Source: an uncultured Psychrobacter sp. (GTDB lineage Bacteria > Pseudomonadota > Gammaproteobacteria > Pseudomonadales > Moraxellaceae). Taken from it: a stretch of 64,000 nucleotides of DNA. This document shows positions 55,394 to 62,342 of this stretch, in pieces; the first letter of the stretch is position 1; each line of letters starts with the position of its first letter. The notes under the pieces were generated by a model. The model saw nothing but the letters and a program-made list of their open reading frames with translations, was not told the DNA's origin and made no database searches. Position numbers and translations under genes: made by a program. The stretch spans positions 124,001-188,000 of the forward strand of contig CANMUI010000002.1 in assembly GCA_947501045.1 (NCBI GenBank), written 5' to 3'.

Positions 55394-56340
55394 GTGCTTA
55401 CTAAAAACCAGCGCTCTTGTTTACTAGGAATATGACATACAAAATTAGCATTTGTAGTCAGTGCCTGTAAAAATATCACTCTATAATCAAGTATGGTAAC
55501 TGCCAAAAAATGACCTTTTTTAATTGAGACCACATCACTCCCTGTTGGCATTTTATCAGTATTCATGAATAGCTTATAAGCACCGCTAATACCACCAGCC
55601 AAATATACCGTATCTTGGAGCGTATCACAGCCAAACCAAGGAATATCTGCCTTATAAAGTAGTTTCGAAAATACGTTGTCTGCTTGCTGATATAAAATCA
55701 AGCCTAAATTAGATACTACTAGTAAACGGTCATTGACCATAGTCAAATCATTAATGGGTATGTCTATTGGTACCGATGCATCAAATCTTAGCGCTTGCCA
55801 TTGACCACTTACGTATTGCATAAGTTGCCGATGATAACCCATCAAAAAATATCGACCATTAATGCGTTTAAATCTAATGGGCTGCTTCATACCAGAATGC
55901 ATGGTAAAATCTTGACCATTATAATGAATCAACCCACCCTCTTGAGTGGCAATCCATAAGTCATCATTTTCACCTACGATACACACTGGCGTCTGATCAG
56001 TAATGCCTTGCAACGACCACTTCAAGCCATAGGTATGTATCTCAAGGCTTTCATCTAAATTAGCACCACTGAGACGACGAGAATCTGAGCGATACAAATG
56101 ACCTAGCATATCGATAGCCCAAATGGTACCCAATGAAGAGACGGTGATATCTGTTAAGGTGACGTTTGTGGTTAAAAGCGTCTTTTTTTGCGAATACTGT
56201 TCATATAAGGCTATTTTTTTAATAGAAGATAAGGGCATACATAAACTTTCATCGTTTTCATACGACTGCATGCAAACGAAGCCACTGCCTTGAAACAGCA
56301 CTTTATTGACGGTTATATAATCAAAATCATTTTTCATCAT
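55390..56340 (-). CDS. Beta-propeller-like protein
   Basis: This 316-residue protein is built from repeating units of about 40 residues with the pattern of propeller blades: LGTIWAIDMLGHLYRSD, NDDLWIATQEGGLIHYNG, GRYFLMGYHRQLMQY, NDRLLVVSNLGLILYQ, QDTVYLAGGISGAYKLF. The second unit is like the two-component-regulator (Reg_prop) blade. No signal peptide, so it is cytoplasmic and may act as a sensor or scaffold for the operon's nucleic acid enzymes. It lies 35 bases after the 437-residue gene. Confidence 0.7.
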   Translation of the reverse strand: MMKNDFDYITVNKVLFQGSGFVCMQSYENDESLCMPLSSIKKIALYEQYSQKKTLLTTNVTLTDITVSSLGTIWAIDMLGHLYRSDSRRLSGANLDESLEIHTYGLKWSLQGITDQTPVCIVGENDDLWIATQEGGLIHYNGQDFTMHSGMKQPIRFKRINGRYFLMGYHRQLMQYVSGQWQALRFDASVPIDIPINDLTMVNDRLLVVSNLGLILYQQADNVFSKLLYKADIPWFGCDTLQDTVYLAGGISGAYKLFMNTDKMPTGSDVVSIKKGHFLAVTILDYRVIFLQALTTNANFVCHIPSKQERWFLVST

Positions 56341-56375
56341 TTAAAATCAACTTAAATGTCAATGGATACAGCAAC

Positions 56376-57689
56376 TTAAAAATCAATATAGCTATTCTCT
56401 GTGCTAACAGTATCTGGTAGTCTGGTTGTCATATCGAGTCGCGCTAGCTGATTACTTAAAGTCATCGTCATAGGAATGTTTGAGCTAACAAAGTATTGCT
56501 GTAATTCCTGCCTAATAGCCGCAGCAATAAGCTCTGCTTCTAGCTTACTATAGCATCGTGGTAAGCTGTTAAGATCTCTTTTAAAACGAGCTATCATAAA
56601 GAACAAAAATAGAGCGCTCTCAATTTTATTCAACCACTCTAACAGGGTTGCTTCATATCCTTGTATCTTGAACTGACGAGCAATATTAACCATTTGTATG
56701 GTTAAGAATCGACATTCAGTACCTCGTGTTTGACTGTCCTCTATCCAAAAGCTCCAAGCGCTGGAGACACTTGTTTTAGAACTACACTCTCTATAGTTAT
56801 CTGCCCTATTATCTTGGATTAATCTAGCCATAAAATAAGAGTGAGAGGCAATATAAGCGCGCTTATAGCCCAAGAATGACTCATTATTTTGCTGGCGAGA
56901 GATTTCTAAATACTGACCAATAGAGTCTAGCACTACTCGCCTAACCCCGCTATGAACCAGCATACCTTTGCCAACCTGTTTAAAGTCATAGCCTACAAAA
57001 CAATCTACTCTATTATCGTTACTATCATCGGTACTACTATTATTAATGACGCTATCACTATCACTGTCATTAATAATATAATCAGACAGTAAGTTGAGCG
57101 TCACCAACACACCGTTTTTATGAGCTTGCTTTAGTGTCTGTAAAGTGTCCGCATCATGGGCTCTAATGGCTGCTCTCAACTCTTTTTGTTGATCATTAAT
57201 GTATCTTTCACGGCTAGCACGAGCGGTCAAAATAATGTGAATGCCATTATCAAATATCAATATCTCTTGCTCGTAGCACTTGCCTTGAGTCGCCAGCCTA
57301 TGCGATACCGATACTTGTAGTGTTTTATTTATTTGCTCGTGTAGCGCCATATCTGATAAGTCAGATGAATCAGACAAAGCAGGCAGCTGCAGCGCAATGT
57401 CGACCAGTGCTTTTGTGACTGACTGTATTAGGCTAGTAGCTACGCTAGCATCATCTATCTTCTGTGCCTGAATTTTTGCAAACAGATTGTAATACAGAAG
57501 TTGCAATAATCGGGAACGCAAGGCCGCTGGTAGATTCCCCCACCCTATGCGAGATACCAAAGATAGTAATAGATTTAAATCACTAGGATTAAAGTGTTGT
57601 AGTAGTCGCTCAATTAATAACAATACATACTCAGCGCGCTTAATGTCTTTAGCTGAGCCGCTAGTGCGTGGATAGGTAATGTATCCCAT
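56376..57689 (-). CDS. Protein starting with a type IA topoisomerase active-site peptide
   Basis: This 437-residue protein begins MGYITYPRTSGSAKDIKRAEY. GYITYPRT is the catalytic-tyrosine motif of type IA topoisomerases (E. coli TopA RLYEAGYITYMRTDST), with Y6 as candidate nucleophile and R8 as its partner. The other parts of the same enzyme are in the two preceding genes, and exactly this segment is missing there. The remaining ~400 residues are mostly helical and not recognised; a Ser/Asp/Asn-rich linker lies near residues 205-225. Only 3 bases separate it from the previous stop, so translation is probably coupled. Confidence 0.72.
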   Translation of the reverse strand: MGYITYPRTSGSAKDIKRAEYVLLLIERLLQHFNPSDLNLLLSLVSRIGWGNLPAALRSRLLQLLYYNLFAKIQAQKIDDASVATSLIQSVTKALVDIALQLPALSDSSDLSDMALHEQINKTLQVSVSHRLATQGKCYEQEILIFDNGIHIILTARASRERYINDQQKELRAAIRAHDADTLQTLKQAHKNGVLVTLNLLSDYIINDSDSDSVINNSSTDDSNDNRVDCFVGYDFKQVGKGMLVHSGVRRVVLDSIGQYLEISRQQNNESFLGYKRAYIASHSYFMARLIQDNRADNYRECSSKTSVSSAWSFWIEDSQTRGTECRFLTIQMVNIARQFKIQGYEATLLEWLNKIESALFLFFMIARFKRDLNSLPRCYSKLEAELIAAAIRQELQQYFVSSNIPMTMTLSNQLARLDMTTRLPDTVSTENSYIDF

Positions 57690-57692
57690 AAC

Positions 57693-58532
57693 TTATAGTT
57701 CACTGCTATAGTTATAATCATAACTTTGCTGAGACTTATATTGTCTATTGTCTTCGCTTTTTTTAGGGTTGCTATCTACCCCTCTTGATATTATACCCAT
57801 ACTTTGTGATGCGGTTTGCAGCTCATACAACACATCAGGATCTGTCCAACTTAGATGCTTTAAAGACTCGGCTTTTTCACCGTACAAAGTTTTGAGCACC
57901 TCAAAGATAACAGAGTCAGCATCGCGCTCCCCTGTTTCAACTTGTGAAAGATGTGACACAAACTGGCTATTCCATTCTACGTTTGCAATCTTCGCTAAAT
58001 GAGTTTGAAGCAATTTGTGGACCTTATATCCTTGCGGTGTCATTTTAACGGCATCGCCTTCTAATGATATGTCAATCAGCTCACTTTTTTGCATCAGATC
58101 TTCGATGATGCCTGGTACTGTTGAGGGGCGACCTGCCTCAAAAACATCCATCTGCTGCAAAAGTTTAGTTAATGATAAAGTCTCTACCTCATCAAATAAA
58201 TCGATTTGCATTTGAAAGTCGCCATTTTCTATCGCCTTAATATCTTCATGGGTAAGACAGCTCGATTGCTCAACATCAAAAAACGTTCCTAATGGTCCGG
58301 CTAGCCAACCCTCATGCATTACCATGTTGCTTTGTAGATATATGAACAAATCACTGTCATCTTTTGGCATATCTAACTGTATTCTTTGCTGTATTAAATG
58401 GGCAGCCCCCAGCTTCTCACTTGTCTGCATATCCTCAATTAACTGATATATTTTACGCATATCACTATCATGAATGTGTTCAAAGGCACTTTTATCGATA
58501 ATCGAGATATTATCATGGGCACTATTTGTCAT
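57693..58532 (-). CDS. Type IA topoisomerase C-terminal half (separate subunit)
   Basis: This 279-residue protein is collinear with the part of TopA that follows the active-site tyrosine. NSAHDNISI corresponds to the EAHEAIRP region, DSDMRKIYQLIEDM to the ARKLYQLIWR helix, and LSLTKLLQQMDVFEAGRPSTVPGIIEDLMQKS to the [23 protein letters not shown] block (GRPST at 134-138). MTPQGYKVHKLLQTHL corresponds to the following helix. It begins right after the point where the helicase fusion ends, but the tyrosine segment of about 45 residues between them is absent. Good ribosome site (AAGGAAG). Probably assembles with the helicase-TOPRIM protein. Confidence 0.75.
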   Translation of the reverse strand: MTNSAHDNISIIDKSAFEHIHDSDMRKIYQLIEDMQTSEKLGAAHLIQQRIQLDMPKDDSDLFIYLQSNMVMHEGWLAGPLGTFFDVEQSSCLTHEDIKAIENGDFQMQIDLFDEVETLSLTKLLQQMDVFEAGRPSTVPGIIEDLMQKSELIDISLEGDAVKMTPQGYKVHKLLQTHLAKIANVEWNSQFVSHLSQVETGERDADSVIFEVLKTLYGEKAESLKHLSWTDPDVLYELQTASQSMGIISRGVDSNPKKSEDNRQYKSQQSYDYNYSSEL

Positions 58533-58541
58533 ATAACTTCC

Positions 58542-61500
58542 TTATATATTCCCTTCATACAAGCGTTGTAATATACGCATGGTGGTTGCCGGTTTTATGC
58601 CATAACGCTGCCAAGCTAATGACATCACATCCAAGGTTGAGCGATTAAAAGGCTCATAACTTAACTCTTCAGTTTGCACATCTACCAGCCTATACTTTTG
58701 ACTATCTCCTTCAATAGGCATGCCCGTACTATTAATATGCCTTGCTACCTTTTCCAAATAATCTTTGGGCACATCCTGTATGTATCCATTGACTTGACGA
58801 CCATTGACGGTTAGCTTAACTTTTAAGGTACTTGATTTGAGGCGCTTTACGCTTTCTTCATGCTTCGCTATTAAATCCAATATCACCGCTTTGACACGCC
58901 CCATACCTTTTTTACCGGCATGATCATCTGGCAATTTTTCTGACAGAAGCTGCATCATATACTGTGCTAGCCAGCGATCTATGATTTGACGAGCTATCTC
59001 AGCAGACACCTGTTGCTTACTAATTCCTCTTGAATTACTTATAGCCTCTTTTACTCCATCTTCAGTTATAGAGCGTAGCGCAACTCGCTTTATACTATTG
59101 ATAAGATCTGGTGCCCTCTGATTTGTATGGTGGCGTAAATGCCAAGCGATAGTTTCACCAACATTGTCATCATCAGTGGCCAAGTAAATAGTTTTAACAC
59201 GTGGCCCTTCTGTTAGGATTTTCTCAAGGGTTTTTTCCCCTTTAGCTGTTAGTTGATACTGAGGTCGCAACTGTTGCCCTGCTGTCTCGAATGAAGCATC
59301 CTCAAGATCCATATTAGTGATAGCACCACCTGTGGCATGCACAATATAGTCACTTTTTAAAATCTTTTTAAGTGACTTTACTTTACCTAGTGCTTCTACA
59401 ATAAACAGATAATTTGGGAAAAGCCGTACACCATATCTGGCCATATACCAGCCTAAATAATGTACTGAGTTTGACGCTTGATAATTAGGATTGTTGATTA
59501 CTTCAGGGTCATTTAAGCGGTACAAAGTGGGTGATAAAAAAGCAATAAATGATTTTTTGGCTCGAGAAATGGCGACATTTAATAGATACGGCTGATTCTC
59601 AAAAAACAAGGTGTCGCCATCATCGTGAGATTGTACGCCAGAATAAATAACAATGTCTTTTTCAGCACCTTGTAACGTATGAATGGTATCGATAATGGTC
59701 CCTGCAATCTCATCTTTTGGAATAATCATACCTTGGGTGCTATTTTCAGCCATTAAAGCGGCTCGTATGCAATCTGGCTGCTGATTGAACGGAGTGATAA
59801 TAGCCACCATGTCCTGTAAACGTGGTTTATCTCCCTTGTCTGCCAGCAGCGTCTGCCAAGTGCTATAGCTATCAACAACCAACTGAGCAATCATGTTAGC
59901 TTCATCTTTATTTTGCTTAGACGAACCACTACTCCCTTTGCTAGAAGACCCGGTCGACTCGACATAAGCCATTGCTGGCAGGCCCTCGTCTTTCTGATCC
60001 TTTTTTAAAAACGGCATATAAAATAACTTGTTGTCGTATACCAGTTGATTACAGTATTCAATAATGTTTTGATAACAGCGATAGTGTCCCCTTAGCATAA
60101 AACCATTATCTTGGTAGTTTAAACTCGAAGCAGCTTGAACCACATGTAGAAAGCTACCATCTGAAACTGACAGCTGTCGTTTAAATAGACCTGTCACTTG
60201 CGGTAGCGAATAGCCATTTTTTAACCATATAAGATACTCATCAAACGCTGAAACCTCTGATTTTGTATCAATTACTGGAGCTAGCTGTGAGGTATCACCG
60301 ACAGATACTAACCGCTTAGTTAGGCTTGCTAATGGCAATGCCGCCATGATAGTCGCTTGTCCTGACTCATCCGTAATCAGCAGATCAATACCACCATAGA
60401 TATAGTCTTTTTGAGGTGCGCCTGGAGGATAGCTACCAATCTTCAGTAAACTTGGCAAACGATTGATTGTTGAAATAATCACAGGCGTGATCATGCACAC
60501 CCGTCTTAAGCCTAAGATAATATTGTCCTCAGTACGCGAAAAATGCAGCTGAGAGACTTGATCGATAATAAACTGACCTTCCCAATAACGCGCTGCCAAA
60601 TGAAACATTCGAGTGCGGTATTCTAAGTCAATACATTGCTCAATCAAGGTGGTTAAGGCATCTTGACGTAAGACTTTTGAGTACTGCTCAGGCTTGATAT
60701 CCTCATCTCTTATTCTTTCGCGGCATACTTTGTTATAAATCTCGATATCATTATATTTATAAAGTTTGATTAAGTCGTCACGAATACTCTGAAAAGCTGG
60801 CAGGTGATTCTCTTCTTGCTGAAACGGAAATACTTTATCCACATCAGCGTTATCTGAGAAAAGTTGCGCTTTGGCGCTATGCAAAGCCTTTGCCATATCA
60901 AGATAAGTACAGGACAATAAATGATGCAAACCATCAACGACTTGCTGTACATCCTTTGGTGCTGATAGCCCTTGTTGGCTAAAAAACACTCGGGCCTTTT
61001 TTAGATAATAAGCGGCCAACTCATCATTGGCATGCAAGCTGTTAAGCCGCTCCCCTACGCCTTTCCATCCAAAGTTATAAGGCTTGTCTTTATCCGCAGC
61101 AACCAAGATTGGCATCTGCTCTTTTTCTTTTTGGCTTAGCTTTTTTTCGGCACTTTGTGAAGCAAAAAAACTACCGTAAGTTGGGCAATGTGGAATCCAG
61201 CGCTGATACTCAAGCAGACACTCCTCATGATCCTCTTGCACCACATCAGGAAAGGCTGAGGTGACGTTTTTGACCGATTGGTTGGTCGCACCGCTTGCCA
61301 CAATGATAGGGCACGGCTCTTTGAGCAGCGCCGCTTTTACCACATAATGCGCGATTACCGCTTTGAGCATTGAGGTCTTACCACTGCCTGGTGGGCCATT
61401 GACCGCCAGCACTCGTCCATAGTTATTATTATGCTGATAATTGAGGTCTAAACAGGCAGCAGCTATCGACGCATGGCGCTGGGTGTTATCTAAAGGAAGT

Positions 61501-62342
61501 AATTCACGATGATTTCTTAATGAGGTTGGCTTATCATTATTTTTCTGAGTATCCATATGACCTAATAAATAAGGCATATTTGGATCATAATGGTTCTGAG
61601 CTGTGGTCAATAAGGAGTCATACAAATCCTGCGCCGTAAAGTCTAATGCTTGCTTATTCACCAGATCAACATCATAAACGGTCAAAAGCTTAGATAACGC
61701 GGTATGCTTATAAGCCTGAACGCCATCAGATAACAAGCCCTCATATAATTTTATCAATTGCTTTTTAGCGCCACCATCAGGCTTTGTGACCAAAGACAGC
61801 TTTGGCTCTATCTCTTGACCTTTAAGCTGTCTTTGTATTTTATCAAGTAAAGCGCGCAGTGAGTCCACTTGACAGCTTGCATACAAATACTGACGTGCCT
61901 CAGCAAACCAGGTTTGTGAAGTTCCTACTTGTTGCGAATGTGACAACTCCTCATAAGATAAAGGCGTATCATTTAACTGTATTTCAGGAATCTCTTGATT
62001 GTGCTCGCCTAAATAGTACTCAGCGTTTAAGGTCATTGTCTGAGCAATATTGGGTAATAAATAGACGCCAGCCTGTCCTTCCTCAGGCACATCGAGAGTG
62101 ACTGGGATTGCCAAGACTCCATAACCTTTAGGCGCTCCACGTTTCACAAACTCTAATAGCACATAATAAACTTGGTTCGAATTAGCCGATGCAAGGCTTT
62201 TTAGGTCGAATGGTTGACTAAGCGTCGCCGCCCAAGACTCTATATCGTCTGGAAAACAAAGAGGGATGCGCTCGAGATCATACTGCTTCCTCATCGAATC
62301 AAAGTTCATTTGTTCATAAAACACTTGTAACGTTTTGCTCAT
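58542..62342 (-). CDS. SF1 (UPF1-like) helicase fused to type IA topoisomerase N-terminal half
   Basis: This 1266-residue protein has an N-terminal region (1-300) of unknown fold. The SF1 helicase follows: Walker A NGPPGSGKT (316-323), DESGQ at 658-662 (LLITDESGQATIMAALPL), GDTSQLAPV, HTLQGAEKDIV and NVAISRAK (R927). From about 975 it matches type IA topoisomerase: TOPRIM FIVEALGKVKSLKKIL (E983), LATDDDNVGETIAWHL (D1057, D1059, E1063), then SAEIARQIIDRWLAQYMMQLL, GMGRVKAVILDLI and RILQRLYEG. It stops just before the catalytic tyrosine motif. The third acidic TOPRIM residue (E115 of TopA) is V1061. Reverse gyrase joins an SF2 helicase to such a topoisomerase; an SF1 version is unusual. Overlaps the upstream gene by 4 bases. 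Confidence 0.82.
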   Translation of the reverse strand: MSKTLQVFYEQMNFDSMRKQYDLERIPLCFPDDIESWAATLSQPFDLKSLASANSNQVYYVLLEFVKRGAPKGYGVLAIPVTLDVPEEGQAGVYLLPNIAQTMTLNAEYYLGEHNQEIPEIQLNDTPLSYEELSHSQQVGTSQTWFAEARQYLYASCQVDSLRALLDKIQRQLKGQEIEPKLSLVTKPDGGAKKQLIKLYEGLLSDGVQAYKHTALSKLLTVYDVDLVNKQALDFTAQDLYDSLLTTAQNHYDPNMPYLLGHMDTQKNNDKPTSLRNHRELLPLDNTQRHASIAAACLDLNYQHNNNYGRVLAVNGPPGSGKTSMLKAVIAHYVVKAALLKEPCPIIVASGATNQSVKNVTSAFPDVVQEDHEECLLEYQRWIPHCPTYGSFFASQSAEKKLSQKEKEQMPILVAADKDKPYNFGWKGVGERLNSLHANDELAAYYLKKARVFFSQQGLSAPKDVQQVVDGLHHLLSCTYLDMAKALHSAKAQLFSDNADVDKVFPFQQEENHLPAFQSIRDDLIKLYKYNDIEIYNKVCRERIRDEDIKPEQYSKVLRQDALTTLIEQCIDLEYRTRMFHLAARYWEGQFIIDQVSQLHFSRTEDNIILGLRRVCMITPVIISTINRLPSLLKIGSYPPGAPQKDYIYGGIDLLITDESGQATIMAALPLASLTKRLVSVGDTSQLAPVIDTKSEVSAFDEYLIWLKNGYSLPQVTGLFKRQLSVSDGSFLHVVQAASSLNYQDNGFMLRGHYRCYQNIIEYCNQLVYDNKLFYMPFLKKDQKDEGLPAMAYVESTGSSSKGSSGSSKQNKDEANMIAQLVVDSYSTWQTLLADKGDKPRLQDMVAIITPFNQQPDCIRAALMAENSTQGMIIPKDEIAGTIIDTIHTLQGAEKDIVIYSGVQSHDDGDTLFFENQPYLLNVAISRAKKSFIAFLSPTLYRLNDPEVINNPNYQASNSVHYLGWYMARYGVRLFPNYLFIVEALGKVKSLKKILKSDYIVHATGGAITNMDLEDASFETAGQQLRPQYQLTAKGEKTLEKILTEGPRVKTIYLATDDDNVGETIAWHLRHHTNQRAPDLINSIKRVALRSITEDGVKEAISNSRGISKQQVSAEIARQIIDRWLAQYMMQLLSEKLPDDHAGKKGMGRVKAVILDLIAKHEESVKRLKSSTLKVKLTVNGRQVNGYIQDVPKDYLEKVARHINSTGMPIEGDSQKYRLVDVQTEELSYEPFNRSTLDVMSLAWQRYGIKPATTMRILQRLYEGNI

